Assembly (NCBI RefSeq): GCF_007846085.1
Contig: NZ_VOEJ01000002.1
Coordinates: 248,001 to 312,000 of the forward strand
Reading direction: 5' to 3'
Length of the DNA stretch: 64,000 nt
From: Mucilaginibacter pallidiroseus
GTDB lineage: Bacteria > Bacteroidota > Bacteroidia > Sphingobacteriales > Sphingobacteriaceae
Each line of letters opens with the position of its first letter. Position 1 is the stretch's first letter. The notes beneath the pieces were generated by a model. The model ran no database searches. It saw nothing but the letters and a program-made list of their open reading frames with translations, and was not told where the DNA came from. Below, piece by piece: positions 45,540 through 54,705 of the stretch. The position numbers were made by a program, and so were the translations under genes.

Positions 45540-46484
45540 TTATCTCCTGGCTATCTTCTCTTTTCTTAACAGCTCTATTATCTTATCTGTACGCAACTCA
45601 CGTCCCTGGGGAACAAGGTGATACTCGGTATCGTAAAATAAGCTATCTGCAAACAGCGCATCTTTGGGATGATTGAGTATTTTGATCTTTATGCCCGACT
45701 GCATATCGCGTTCATAGGCGTCAATCACTTTTGCATTGGCGTTGTAGAGCGACTGTGGAAAGCTTGGGTAGATGAAATAAACCGCCATGCCGTTTTTATC
45801 AGCATAGTCCTTAAAATCATTCAGCAATTGAATGTTGGGGTTGAGCTTGTATTTAAGATCGAACGTTTTAAGAAACTCATGCGACGGATGCGGATCAAAA
45901 CTGCGCACCACATCGCCATTCTCGTTAAACGATGACCGGGAATAAACAACGTTGGTTGGAAAGCCCTTCCTTTGAACGTGCAGCAAAGTAGATAAAGTGA
46001 CGGTAAGGTTTCTTTGCAGATCTTCTACAAAAAAATCATGCAGCCATTGCTGTGGTGTTTGCTTAAAGTATTTTCCTGCAGGCGGGTAAATGCGCAGCGC
46101 TTCTTTTTTAGCGGCGTAGGAACCATCATTACTTAAATAATACTCGCTTGAAATGATGATGATATCCTTCAGCCGGGCAGTGCGCCTGGCCTCATTCAAT
46201 ATAAAATCAAGCCCGAGGCTTCCAGTTGTGCCCAGGTTTACGGTGGGCAGGCCCGTACTATCCTGTATACGCTTGCTGTTTATACCGAAGGCAATATTTG
46301 AGCCGCCGCAAAAAATAATGCGCGGCGATTGGTGGCTGTCGGCAAAGTGATGTTTATCAACCATGGCCCCCATATAGCCATCGTTACCTTTGGCCTTGGC
46401 GGGAAAATAATTGCGGTTGCAGATAAATACAACCGCTGTTAGGGCAACTGCAAAGGCAAACAAGGTTGTTATAAACTTTCTCAT
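45540..46484 (-). CDS. SGNH/GDSL-like protein, partner of the MBOAT acyltransferase
   Basis: The 314-residue protein has one N-terminal hydrophobic segment (FITTLFAFAVALTAVVFIC) and then a periplasmic domain with IIFCGGSNIAFGINSK early (a GGSN in place of GDS), TVNLGTTGSLGLDFIL, and a C-terminal DTEYHLVPQGRELRTDKI carrying the Asp/His pair. This resembles the SGNH-like accessory proteins (AlgJ/DltD-like) encoded next to MBOAT transferases. It probably transfers or removes an acyl group on an exported glycan; the glycan is unknown. It follows the MBOAT gene by 12 bp. Confidence 0.7.
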   Translation of the reverse strand: MRKFITTLFAFAVALTAVVFICNRNYFPAKAKGNDGYMGAMVDKHHFADSHQSPRIIFCGGSNIAFGINSKRIQDSTGLPTVNLGTTGSLGLDFILNEARRTARLKDIIIISSEYYLSNDGSYAAKKEALRIYPPAGKYFKQTPQQWLHDFFVEDLQRNLTVTLSTLLHVQRKGFPTNVVYSRSSFNENGDVVRSFDPHPSHEFLKTFDLKYKLNPNIQLLNDFKDYADKNGMAVYFIYPSFPQSLYNANAKVIDAYERDMQSGIKIKILNHPKDALFADSLFYDTEYHLVPQGRELRTDKIIELLRKEKIARR

Positions 46485-46496
46485 CCTTCTGCTGAC

Positions 46497-47957
46497 CTAA
46501 AATTGAAAGTAAACAAATTGTTGCTGCACACCGGTAAAGTAAAACGTAAGTACGGCTATGCTTATATAAAATGCCCATCGCGCCGGTTTGGGCCAACGCA
46601 TGCCGGTACCGGCTATGGCAAACTGTTCCTCACGACCCAACCACTCCATCAACATGAACATGATTGACAAGATGATTATGGCAACCACATGAAATGATGC
46701 GCCCTCGAAAGCCTCGCCGGAAGGAACAGTCAGTATTGATCGTGAGAAGATTTTGCCAATGTAACTAAATGCCTGCCCAATGCTTTCGGCACGGAAAAAA
46801 ATCCAGGCAAAAACTGTCAGGCTAAATGTCAGTAGCATTTTAAGAAACTCCGAAAGCGATGGTAGCAGCCTGCCTTTGGCAACAATTTCCATATTACTAC
46901 GGTTGCGGTTGGTCAACAGCAGGGGCAAAAAGTACACGGCGTTTAAAAAGCCCCAAGCTAAAAATGTCCAGTTGGCGCCATGCCAAAATCCGCTTACCAA
47001 AAATATAATAAACGTATTGCGGATGCGCTGCCACAAACCGCCTTTGCTGCCGCCAAGTGGTATATACAAATAATCTTTAAACCATGAGGATAGCGAGATA
47101 TGCCATCGGCGCCAAAACTCGGCAATATCACGGGAGAAGTACGGGTAAGCAAAGTTGCGCAACAGCTCCATGCCAAACAGCCTTGCCGTACCCAATGCAA
47201 TATCTGAATAGCCCGAAAAATCACAATAGATCTGGATAGTAAAAAACAAAGCGCCCATTACCAGTACACTGCCGGGGTACTGCTCGTGGTGGTTAAAAAT
47301 CATGTTGGCAAACTCGGCGCAATTATCAGCAATGGCAATTTTTTTGAAAAGCCCCCATAGTATTTGCTTTAAGCCATTAACGGCCTGGCTGTAGTTAAAC
47401 CTGCGCTTTTGCTGTATCTGAGGCAGTAAATGCGTAGCCCTTTCAATAGGCCCGGCAACCAACAACGGAAAAAAACTCACAAAAACCGAATACTCGATGA
47501 AGCTTTTTACCGGCGTAATGCGCCCGCGATAGATATCGAACACGTACGACAAACCGTGAAATGTGTAAAACGAAATTCCCACCGGCAATATCACGTTGAT
47601 TGTGTTAAAACCGGCCCGCATCCCAAAGTGCGAAAGCAAGTCAGAAAAAGATCCGGCAAAGAAGTTATAATACTTGAATACCCCTAGAAACCCAAGGTTG
47701 ATACCTACACTTAGCCAAAGCCAAAACTTTTTGCCAGCCGTAGTTTTAGCTGCGAAGATTTTTGAACCTGTAAAAAAATCTAACAGGGTCGAAAATATCA
47801 GGAGAAATAGAAAACGGTAATCCCAACAGGCGTAGAAAAAATAGCTTGCCACCAGCAACAGCAGGTTTTGCAGCGTCAGGTTTTTTTGGGTAACAAACCA
47901 ATACAAGGCAAATACAACCGGTACAAACAGCGCAAAATTAAGGGAATTGAACAGCAT
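46497..47957 (-). CDS. MBOAT family O-acyltransferase (AlgI-like)
   Basis: The 486-residue polytopic protein begins MLFNSLNFALFVPVVFALYW, the AlgI-type start. YFFYACWDYRFLFLLIFSTL, VGISFYTFHGLSYVFDIYRG and AEFWRRWHISLSSWFKDYLYIPLGG (split around the invariant region) mark the family. The catalytic His lies in the FLVSGFWHGANWTFLAWG stretch. It moves acyl groups from the cytoplasm to a periplasmic glycan. Bacteroidota use such pairs to acetylate exopolysaccharide; the pairing with the SGNH-like gene downstream supports this. Confidence 0.92.
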   Translation of the reverse strand: MLFNSLNFALFVPVVFALYWFVTQKNLTLQNLLLLVASYFFYACWDYRFLFLLIFSTLLDFFTGSKIFAAKTTAGKKFWLWLSVGINLGFLGVFKYYNFFAGSFSDLLSHFGMRAGFNTINVILPVGISFYTFHGLSYVFDIYRGRITPVKSFIEYSVFVSFFPLLVAGPIERATHLLPQIQQKRRFNYSQAVNGLKQILWGLFKKIAIADNCAEFANMIFNHHEQYPGSVLVMGALFFTIQIYCDFSGYSDIALGTARLFGMELLRNFAYPYFSRDIAEFWRRWHISLSSWFKDYLYIPLGGSKGGLWQRIRNTFIIFLVSGFWHGANWTFLAWGFLNAVYFLPLLLTNRNRSNMEIVAKGRLLPSLSEFLKMLLTFSLTVFAWIFFRAESIGQAFSYIGKIFSRSILTVPSGEAFEGASFHVVAIIILSIMFMLMEWLGREEQFAIAGTGMRWPKPARWAFYISIAVLTFYFTGVQQQFVYFQF

Positions 47958-48042
47958 AATAGTGCCGGCAGGTTGGGTTAATTGCTGCTAATATACATCA
48001 TTGCTTTTACCGCCTAAAATACCTTGCTTATCGGCACTTACG

Positions 48043-48723
48043 CTACTTCTTTAGTGCCGACTTTACCGCCGGGAAGATCTTATCGACCCACCAGCGGTAA
48101 GCTTTGCCCGAAGGATGAAGTTTATCCATGCTAAGCGTTTCTTGATCCTCGGCGATATCACGGGAGAGGCCGGTAATATTTACGTACGTGGCACCGGCGG
48201 CTTTAGCTGCATCCTTATTTATTTGGTTATAGGCATCAATCTCGGTAGCAATTTTTTGCAGGTTGCGGCCGTTTGCAAATGGCGTAACACCCCAGTCGGG
48301 TATGGAAATCACAATGACATGTTTGGCCACGCCGCCCGCGTATACAATAGCAGAATCCAGCAGTTGGGCAAATTGCGTGCGATAGTCATCAATATTTTTT
48401 TGCTGGTATTGGTTATTCACGCCGATAAGGAGGGTAACAAAATTGTATTGCTTGCTTACCTTGTTATCGTTTAAGTTTTTCAGTATTTCGTCTGTACGCC
48501 AGCCATTTTGAGCAATTAGCGCCGGGCTTGCTGTTTTAAAGCCTTTGGCATTTAAGCGCTTTACAAGTTGATACGGGAAAGTTTGCGCCGTAGCAACGTT
48601 ACGGCCAACGGTATAAGAGTCGCCGAGAGCCAGGTAAGTAAGCGAATCTGTGGGCATAACCTGCCCCCTGCCAATATTGACAGTGAGTAAGCAAACCAAC
48701 AAAATCAGCCAACCACGTTTCAT
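48043..48723 (-). CDS. SGNH/GDSL hydrolase (secreted)
   Basis: The 226-residue protein has a signal peptide (MKRGWLILLVCLLTVNIGRG). It carries the SGNH blocks: YLALGDSYTVGRNV (block I Ser), QNGWRTDEIL, VTLLIGVNNQYQ (block III Asn) and DKLHPSGKAYRWW (block V Asp and His). These esterases act on acyl or acetyl groups. It is closely similar to the gene just upstream, whose stop overlaps its start by 4 bp. The pair looks like a tandem duplication. Substrate unknown. Confidence 0.88.
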   Translation of the reverse strand: MKRGWLILLVCLLTVNIGRGQVMPTDSLTYLALGDSYTVGRNVATAQTFPYQLVKRLNAKGFKTASPALIAQNGWRTDEILKNLNDNKVSKQYNFVTLLIGVNNQYQQKNIDDYRTQFAQLLDSAIVYAGGVAKHVIVISIPDWGVTPFANGRNLQKIATEIDAYNQINKDAAKAAGATYVNITGLSRDIAEDQETLSMDKLHPSGKAYRWWVDKIFPAVKSALKK

Positions 48724-49427
48724 TTATTTAGGTGTTGTTTAACAATTGGCAAAAGCGCATCTACCCAAAGCCTGTACATTTTCCCGGATGGATGCAGCTC
48801 GTCGTCAGCCGTTAATGATGCGTCATTTGCTGCTTTCTTGGATATAGGAGTGATGTTTACATAAGCCACACCTGCCCTGTCGGCCTCCTGTTTATTTATA
48901 TAATTGAACTGATCAATCTCAGCACTAATCTGCCACCTGTCGCGCCCTTGCGCAAACGGTGTTACACCCCAGTCGGGTATGGATAGTACAAATACATGCT
49001 GCACGTTACCGGCGGCATAGTCAATGGCAATATTTAGCAACTTTATAAATTCGGCCCGGTAGGTTTCTTTACTGTAACCACGGTACTGGTTATTAACACC
49101 AATAAGCAAGGTTACGATACCAAACTTTTTGCCCTTTGAACCACTCGCATTAATGGCCGCCAGCAATTCATCGGTTGTCCACCCTGTTCGGGCTATTATT
49201 ACCGGATTTTCAAACGCTTTTAACTGTGCGCCCAACTGGTATGGAAAACTGTTTGCAGGCAATACAGATTCGCCTATGGTATAGGAGTCGCCAAGCGCAA
49301 GATACCCCGAACCGTTACCCGCTGTTGTTGGTGTATTTACAGTTGTATCCTTGCCTGGTTCTGTCATTGCTTTGGCGCAGCCCAATAAGCTCAGTGCTGC
49401 CAATAAAATTAAATGGACTATCCTCAT
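48720..49427 (-). CDS. SGNH/GDSL hydrolase (lipoprotein)
   Basis: The 235-residue protein has a signal with lipobox LSLLGCAKA (Cys about 17). SGNH blocks are YLALGDSYTIGESV, ARTGWTTDELL, VTLLIGVNNQYRG and DELHPSGKMYRLW. It parallels the downstream paralogue throughout (SIPDWGVTPFAQGRD against SIPDWGVTPFANGRN). The main difference is the anchor: this copy is a lipoprotein, the other secreted. Its start overlaps the lipB stop by 4 bp, so lipB and both hydrolases are translated as one unit. Confidence 0.88.
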   Translation of the reverse strand: MRIVHLILLAALSLLGCAKAMTEPGKDTTVNTPTTAGNGSGYLALGDSYTIGESVLPANSFPYQLGAQLKAFENPVIIARTGWTTDELLAAINASGSKGKKFGIVTLLIGVNNQYRGYSKETYRAEFIKLLNIAIDYAAGNVQHVFVLSIPDWGVTPFAQGRDRWQISAEIDQFNYINKQEADRAGVAYVNITPISKKAANDASLTADDELHPSGKMYRLWVDALLPIVKQHLNK

Positions 49428-50161
49428 CCAATCATCTCCATACCAAAAAGTACGGAAATATGCTTTTTAAGGATTTGTTTCGTTTCGTTTATATCAACCG
49501 GGCGACCAAGCTCCTGCTGTAGTGAGGTAACCGCCTTATCATCTATCCCGCAGGGAACGATATTTTTAAAATAGCTAAGATCCGTATTCACATTCATGGC
49601 CAGCCCATGCATGGTAACCCATCGGCTGCAGCGTACGCCCATTGCACATATTTTACGGGCGCGTTCGTTATCAGCATCAAACCATACACCGGTGTAGCCC
49701 GGGTAGCGGCCTGCGGTAAGGCCGTAGTCTGCAAGGGTAAGTATCACGGCTTCCTCAAGGGTACGCAGGTAAAGGTGTATATCGGTAAAAAAATTATCCA
49801 GATCAAGTATGGGGTAACCCACAATTTGCCCGGGCCCGTGATAAGTGATATCCCCACCACGGTTTATAGGGTAATAAACAGCCTGTTTGTCCTTAAGCCC
49901 CTGCTCGTCAAGCAACAAGTGCTCGGGCTTTCCGCTTTTGCCAAGTGTGTAAACGTGTGGATGCTCACAAAAAATAAAATAGTTTGGCGTAATAATCTCT
50001 TCCGGATCGGAATCTGTTGCGCCCGCCAGTGTGGCTACCTGCCTGTTGCGTATTTCCGATTTCAGTTTTACCGTTTCGCCAAAAATAGCTTCCTGACGGT
50101 TCCATGCTTCCTGGTAATCGGTTAAACCCCAGTCCTCAAAAAAAACCTGTTTGTTCTTCAT
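49424..50161 (-). CDS. lipB: Octanoyl-[ACP]:protein N-octanoyltransferase
   Basis: LipB moves octanoate from acyl carrier protein to the lipoyl domains of pyruvate and oxoglutarate dehydrogenases and GcvH. The 245-residue protein has the family motifs HPHVYTLGKSGKPEHLL, RGGDITYHGPGQIVGYPILDL, and the later GVWFDADNERARKICAMGVRCSRWVTMHGLAMNVN in sections. The catalytic Cys lies in IVPCGIDDKAVTSLQ. A Glu/Arg-rich N-terminal extension is common in Bacteroidota. The PPTase gene lies 6 bp upstream on the same strand; both act on carrier-protein pathways. Confidence 0.95.
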   Translation of the reverse strand: MKNKQVFFEDWGLTDYQEAWNRQEAIFGETVKLKSEIRNRQVATLAGATDSDPEEIITPNYFIFCEHPHVYTLGKSGKPEHLLLDEQGLKDKQAVYYPINRGGDITYHGPGQIVGYPILDLDNFFTDIHLYLRTLEEAVILTLADYGLTAGRYPGYTGVWFDADNERARKICAMGVRCSRWVTMHGLAMNVNTDLSYFKNIVPCGIDDKAVTSLQQELGRPVDINETKQILKKHISVLFGMEMIG

Positions 50162-50167
50162 CTCAAA

Positions 50168-50806
50168 TTATCCCTTCACGTAACCAATCATGTAATCTTC
50201 GTACTGCAAATAGCTCACTTCGTAATTGATGTCCGTATTACCTTTATGCAGACGCGCATCTAAAAACCCATGGCCTTCAAAATCAAACGGCTTTAAATGA
50301 ATATTATCCGCAAATGATACTTCTTTTTGGCCATAGCATTTATAAATGGCTTCTTTGGCGCACCAGCAAACATAAAGCTGATTTATTTTATGGCGGGGAT
50401 TTATAAATGCCAGTTCTTCGGGCCGCATAAATTTATTGGCAATCCTTTCCACCTTTTGCTTCACCTGTTCTATATCAATACCAACGGGGCGGCTTTTGCT
50501 TATCATCACGGCAGCATAATCAAACGAGTGACTTAGCGATATATGGTAAGGCAGGCTTACAAGGTAAGGTTTGCCATGAGCGTCAACCTTGCAATCAATA
50601 TATTCCTCGGTACCAAGCATTTTACGGAGCAGCACGCGCGTTCCAAGCCAGTGCAAATAGCGCTTGCCTTCGCTTAGCTGCCGGGCAAAGGCCTTCTCGG
50701 CCTCGTCCAGTTGTAGTTGTTTATAAAGGTCATCGGCGCTTTCTTCAATGCGCCAAAGAGCAAATTCGGTATCGTCATCAACCTGTTGCCTGAAAGCTAT
50801 AGCCAT
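50168..50806 (-). CDS. 4'-phosphopantetheinyl transferase (Sfp type)
   Basis: This enzyme converts apo carrier proteins to the holo form by adding phosphopantetheine from CoA. The 212-residue protein is a pseudodimeric Sfp-type member, with RPVGIDIEQVKQK (the Asp pair that binds Mg) and CWCAKEAIYKCYGQ (the WxxKEAxxK signature). ISLSHSFDYAAVMIS precedes these as expected. It is the first gene of the minus-strand operon with lipB and the two SGNH hydrolases. Confidence 0.92.
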   Translation of the reverse strand: MAIAFRQQVDDDTEFALWRIEESADDLYKQLQLDEAEKAFARQLSEGKRYLHWLGTRVLLRKMLGTEEYIDCKVDAHGKPYLVSLPYHISLSHSFDYAAVMISKSRPVGIDIEQVKQKVERIANKFMRPEELAFINPRHKINQLYVCWCAKEAIYKCYGQKEVSFADNIHLKPFDFEGHGFLDARLHKGNTDINYEVSYLQYEDYMIGYVKG

Positions 50807-50965
50807 GACGGTAAAGTTGCGAAAACGTTAACAAATTTATATCAACCAAATATAATAATTAGTGGCAGGCTCTCAGGCTACTTAAGGGCTCCATAAAATG
50901 TGCGGGCACCTGTAACAATGCGTAAAAAAATTACGTCAAACTAGTAACCAAATCACAATTTTAAA

Positions 50966-51082
50966 ATGAAACGAATTTACATAGCCGCGGCGATTTTAAT
51001 AGCTGTGGCCTTAACAGAAAGCTGCATGAAAATGCGCCTGGCCACTACAGGCAGGGTTAACAAAAGCCAGGAAATAAGATAA
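50966..51082 (+). CDS. Very small predicted lipoprotein (38 residues)
   Basis: An ATG at 50966 opens a 38-residue frame starting MKRIYIAAAILIAVALTESC, a plausible lipoprotein signal with Cys at 20 but a non-ideal lipobox (LTESC). The mature peptide is 18 residues and basic. No homologue is recognisable. It lies alone between the divergent PPTase gene and dcd, so it could also be chance coding. Confidence 0.4.
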   Translation: MKRIYIAAAILIAVALTESCMKMRLATTGRVNKSQEIR

Positions 51083-51141
51083 CCCGACTTGCCGAAGCCA
51101 GAATACAGGCGTACTTATTAACCTTTGTGCGCAACACTTTT

Positions 51142-51172
51142 TTGCCTGCTATGCTTATTTATGATAATTTTA
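51142..51172 (+). promoter_or_regulatory. Candidate promoter of dcd
   Basis: TTG at 51142-51144 and TAATTTTA at 51165-51172 are 20 bases apart, close to the Bacteroidota TTG-N19-21-TAnnTTTG consensus. The implied start of transcription lies about 10 bases before the ATG at 51189. Confidence 0.45.
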
Positions 51173-51188
51173 GCGCTTTAAAACGGCA

Positions 51189-51725
51189 ATGATATTATCT
51201 GATAAACGCATTCTTGAAGAAATAGAAAAGGGCACCATTATTATTGAACCCTTTAACCGCGATAGGCTTGGTACCAACTCGTACGATGTACACCTGGGCA
51301 AATATCTGGCTACTTATAAGGACCGCGTTTTAGATGCCAAGCTACATAACGAAATCGTAAGCTTTGAAATCCCTAAAGAAGGCTACATATTACAACCCAA
51401 TACGCTTTACCTTGGTGTAACGGTTGAGTATACCGAGACACATGCCCATGTGCCTTTTTTGGAAGGTAAATCGAGCACCGGGCGTTTGGGTATTGACATA
51501 CATGCCACCGCCGGCAAGGGCGATGTTGGCTTTTGCAACACCTGGACATTGGAGATATCATGCGCGCAGCCGGTTAAAATATATGCAGGCATGCCTATTG
51601 GTCAGCTTATTTATTTTGCGGTTGAGGGCGAAATTGAAACCCTTTATAATACCAAGAACAACGCCAAGTACAATAACAAAACCACGCGCCCTGTTGAGAG
51701 CATGATGTGGAAAAACAAGTTTTAA
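51189..51725 (+). CDS. dcd: dCTP deaminase
   Basis: Dcd converts dCTP to dUTP, feeding dTMP synthesis. The 178-residue protein starts MILSDKRILEEIEKG and has the NSYDVHLG loop, FLEGKSSTGRLGIDIHATAGKGDVGF in sections (substrate loop and catalytic Glu region), and the C-terminal YNNKTTRPVES typical of the monofunctional enzyme family. Length matches the dCTP deaminase/dUTPase trimer family. Confidence 0.95.
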   Translation: MILSDKRILEEIEKGTIIIEPFNRDRLGTNSYDVHLGKYLATYKDRVLDAKLHNEIVSFEIPKEGYILQPNTLYLGVTVEYTETHAHVPFLEGKSSTGRLGIDIHATAGKGDVGFCNTWTLEISCAQPVKIYAGMPIGQLIYFAVEGEIETLYNTKNNAKYNNKTTRPVESMMWKNKF

Positions 51726-51796
51726 TATTTCAGGTTAGTATAAGAGACACAGGCGTTTACCGTTATTGTTAAACAGCCTCCTTTATATAAACCAAT

Positions 51797-54244
51797 ATGT
51801 TTAAACGATTTGCCTGGTGCATGGTAGCTGCAATTAGCAGCCTGGCCATATATAGCTTTGTTATTGCCGACGACCCTATTGCCAAAATACGGCAGCAGCT
51901 TGATAAATGGACCGACAAGCATCCTATTGAAAAGGCTTATGTACATTTTGATAAGCCTTATTATGCTGCAGGCGATGATATATGGCTAAAGGTTTACGTA
52001 ACAAGCGGCAGCTATAACCAGGCAACTACCATAAGCGGCATAGTCAACGTCGACCTTATTGATGCCCGCGATTCCATCAAACGATCCTTAAAACTCCAGC
52101 TTAAAAACGGTGTAGCCTGGGGGGATATAGCTTTGCCCGATACCCTTAGTGCCGGCAATTACCGCCTGCGCGCCTATACCAATTACATGCGCAATGCTGG
52201 CGGCGAATACTTTTTTGAAAAAGCAATTCTCATCATCAATGCTGTTGGCAAGATATACGCCAAACAACCTGTTGCAGGCGCTGTAGGTACGCAGGTAGCT
52301 ACAGCTGCCAATAAAATTGATATCCAGTTTTTCCCTGAAGGCGGCAGCCTGGTTGCTGGTGTACCCACAAAAGTTGCGTTTAAGGCTGTAAGTAGCTCCG
52401 GCCTCGGTGCCGATGTAAGCGGAACCATAATAAGCTCGCAAGGCAGGCAGGTGGCAACCTTTAGCAGTACGCACCTGGGTATGGGCTATTTTACCATTAC
52501 CCCGCAAGCCAGCGTTACCTACACGGCTAACGTAAGCACGGCGGACGACATGCAAACAACTGCTGCATTGCCTAAAGTCGCTTCATCCGGTTACGTACTC
52601 AACATCATGGATCAAGGCAACGCTATACAGGTTAAAGTATCCGGCAGCAATAATTTGCTAAATCAAAACGCTTCGCTTACCCTGGTGGCGCAAACGGCAG
52701 GTAAAATATATTATGCAGGCGTCATAAAACCGGGTACTGTCACTATCGAAAAAAATAAGTTTCCTACCGGTATAGCGCAGTTTACGCTGTTCTCGGCAAC
52801 GGGCGAACCTTTAAATGAACGACTGGTATTCATCAAAAACGCAGACAGGCTGAATCTTGCGTTGTCTACAGATAAGCCAACATACTCACCTCGCGAGAGA
52901 GTAAGACTTAATTTATCTGCCTTTAGAACGGGACAAAAACCTGCCGCTGGGAGTTTCTCGGTATCTGTTATAAACGAAACAAAAGTGCCGGTAGATGAAA
53001 GCAACGAGAACAGCATTTTTGCAAGTTTGCTGCTTACATCAGATATTAAAGGCTACGTTGAGCAACCTGCATATTATTTTAATAACCCGAACGAAAAGAC
53101 AGCGGCAGATCTGGATTTGTTGATGATAACACAAGGCTATCGAAGATTCGATTGGAAGCAGGTATTAAATAGCAGCGCAGCTACAGATACATTTACTCCC
53201 GAGCAATCATTAAAAGTGTCGGGCACAATCACTACAGACAGTGGCAAGCCTGTACCAAACGGCAAAGTACAGCTAATTGATTTCGACGATGCTGCAAATG
53301 TATTGGATACCGTTACAGATGCGCAGGGGCGCTTTAATTTTGACAACCTTGAATTTGCCGATAGCGTGCGTTTTATTGTGCAGGCGCGCAACGCAAAAAA
53401 CAAACGCGATGTAGTGATCCACCTCGACTCTATTGCCCCCGCGCCTACCAATAGCAGCCATGTAAAACCCGACTTTGAAATTACAAGCAGCGACAAATTA
53501 TCCGTTTATGCGGAAAGCAGTAAGGCACTTTACTCGGCACAACTAAAATATGGGTTAGGTAACCATGTGATATCATTACGCGAAGTGGTGATCCGTGAGA
53601 AAAAACAGGCGCTAAAACACTCGGCCAATTTAAACGGACCAGGCAACGCGGACCAGGTAATTTACGGTAAAGATCTAAGACTGATGGGCTGCATTCGCAT
53701 AGGCGATTGCTTACAGGGGCGCATACTGGGTGTGGTGTTCAGGAACGGCATCCCCTTCTCTACCCGTGGCGGCGGCCCCATGCAGGTTATTATTGATGGT
53801 GTATATGTTGATGCAAGCTTTATAAACAGCATCAACAATAATGATGTACAATCTATTGAAGTTTTACGAAACGTGGGCACCATAGGCGTTTACGGCGGCA
53901 GGGCAGGCAGCGGAGTATTGCTCATCACCACCAAACGCGGCGACGAGCCCGAAGAGTATACTGGCCCTGTTAAAGGTCGCGGGATTAAGCCATATTACCC
54001 TAAGGGGTTATATAAAGCGCGTACTTTTTACTCGCCTGCCTACAATAAGAGCGGCGTAAACAAAGAAATTGCCGATCTGCGCACCACTATTTACTGGAAC
54101 CCCGATGTACAGCCCGGCACAAATGGTAAAGCCATACTTGAATATTTTAACGCAGGTTCAAAGGGCACCTATCGCGTAATTGCCGAAGGTATTGACAGCG
54201 ATGGTAACATAGCCAGGAAAGTTTACCGTTACAGGGTTGAGTAA
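51797..54244 (+). CDS. Large secreted protein with macroglobulin-like domains and a TonB-plug domain
   Basis: The 815-residue protein has a signal peptide (about residues 1-24) and then KAYVHFDKPYYAAGDDIWLKVYV, a macroglobulin MG2-like strand set typical of Bacteroidota plug proteins. Beta-sandwich regions follow up to about 480, then a carboxypeptidase-regulatory-like segment (VSGTITTDSGKPVPNGKVQLID). A TonB-receptor plug domain lies at about 620-715 (LQGRILGVVFRNGIPFSTRGG, NNNDVQSIEVLRN, YGGRAGSGVLLITTK). It has no room for a 22-strand barrel. Probably periplasmic or outer-membrane-associated; role unknown. Confidence 0.85.
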   Translation: MFKRFAWCMVAAISSLAIYSFVIADDPIAKIRQQLDKWTDKHPIEKAYVHFDKPYYAAGDDIWLKVYVTSGSYNQATTISGIVNVDLIDARDSIKRSLKLQLKNGVAWGDIALPDTLSAGNYRLRAYTNYMRNAGGEYFFEKAILIINAVGKIYAKQPVAGAVGTQVATAANKIDIQFFPEGGSLVAGVPTKVAFKAVSSSGLGADVSGTIISSQGRQVATFSSTHLGMGYFTITPQASVTYTANVSTADDMQTTAALPKVASSGYVLNIMDQGNAIQVKVSGSNNLLNQNASLTLVAQTAGKIYYAGVIKPGTVTIEKNKFPTGIAQFTLFSATGEPLNERLVFIKNADRLNLALSTDKPTYSPRERVRLNLSAFRTGQKPAAGSFSVSVINETKVPVDESNENSIFASLLLTSDIKGYVEQPAYYFNNPNEKTAADLDLLMITQGYRRFDWKQVLNSSAATDTFTPEQSLKVSGTITTDSGKPVPNGKVQLIDFDDAANVLDTVTDAQGRFNFDNLEFADSVRFIVQARNAKNKRDVVIHLDSIAPAPTNSSHVKPDFEITSSDKLSVYAESSKALYSAQLKYGLGNHVISLREVVIREKKQALKHSANLNGPGNADQVIYGKDLRLMGCIRIGDCLQGRILGVVFRNGIPFSTRGGGPMQVIIDGVYVDASFINSINNNDVQSIEVLRNVGTIGVYGGRAGSGVLLITTKRGDEPEEYTGPVKGRGIKPYYPKGLYKARTFYSPAYNKSGVNKEIADLRTTIYWNPDVQPGTNGKAILEYFNAGSKGTYRVIAEGIDSDGNIARKVYRYRVE

Positions 54245-54289
54245 CAATGCACAGGGCGTTTTTAAACTGTATTAATCAAGGTTTTTAAT

Positions 54290-54297
54290 TAAATTTG
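54290..54297 (+). promoter_or_regulatory. Candidate -7 element of clpS
   Basis: TAAATTTG fits TAnnTTTG and lies 8 bases before the ATG at 54306. No good -33 element is seen at the expected distance, so this is weak. Confidence 0.3.
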
Positions 54298-54305
54298 CCT
54301 TTGAT

Positions 54306-54587
54306 ATGCCAACTGAAGTACAGGAAGAAACGTTTACCCTTGAGGAAGTACTGGCGGGGCTTAAAGAAATGCACCGCCTGATTTTATGGAACGATGACCA
54401 TAATACTTTTGAACATGTAATTAATTGCATGATTAAATACCTTGACTATACCGAACCACAAGCCGAAAAAATTGCCTGGAAGGTACATAACGAAGGCAAA
54501 TGCGCCATACTTGAGGGATCCTTTACCGAAATGGAGGTTTACCGCAAGATATTAAAACAGGAAGGCTTAACTGTTAGCGTGGAGTAA
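54306..54587 (+). CDS. clpS: ATP-dependent Clp protease adaptor ClpS
   Basis: ClpS delivers N-degron substrates to ClpAP or ClpCP. The 93-residue protein carries LILWNDDHNTFEHVINCMIKYL (split around NDDHNTFE), the conserved N-degron pocket region, and KVHNEGKCAILEGSFTEMEVYR, the ClpA-contact end. Size and motifs match the family. A bidirectional terminator follows 73 bp downstream. Confidence 0.93.
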   Translation: MPTEVQEETFTLEEVLAGLKEMHRLILWNDDHNTFEHVINCMIKYLDYTEPQAEKIAWKVHNEGKCAILEGSFTEMEVYRKILKQEGLTVSVE

Positions 54588-54660
54588 CTGATTAATATTT
54601 TCCTCTATTCCAATTTACGTTTTTACGTAATTTAGTTTAATCGACAACTTGATTATATAA

Positions 54661-54694
54661 AAAGAGCCGGTAATAATCATTACCGGCTCTTTTG
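54661..54694. terminator. Bidirectional terminator between clpS and YtxH-like gene
   Basis: AAAGAGCCGGTAAT and ATTACCGGCTCTTT form a 14-bp perfect stem with a 4-base loop. Confidence 0.85.
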
Positions 54695-54705
54695 CATGAA
54701 TAGCA

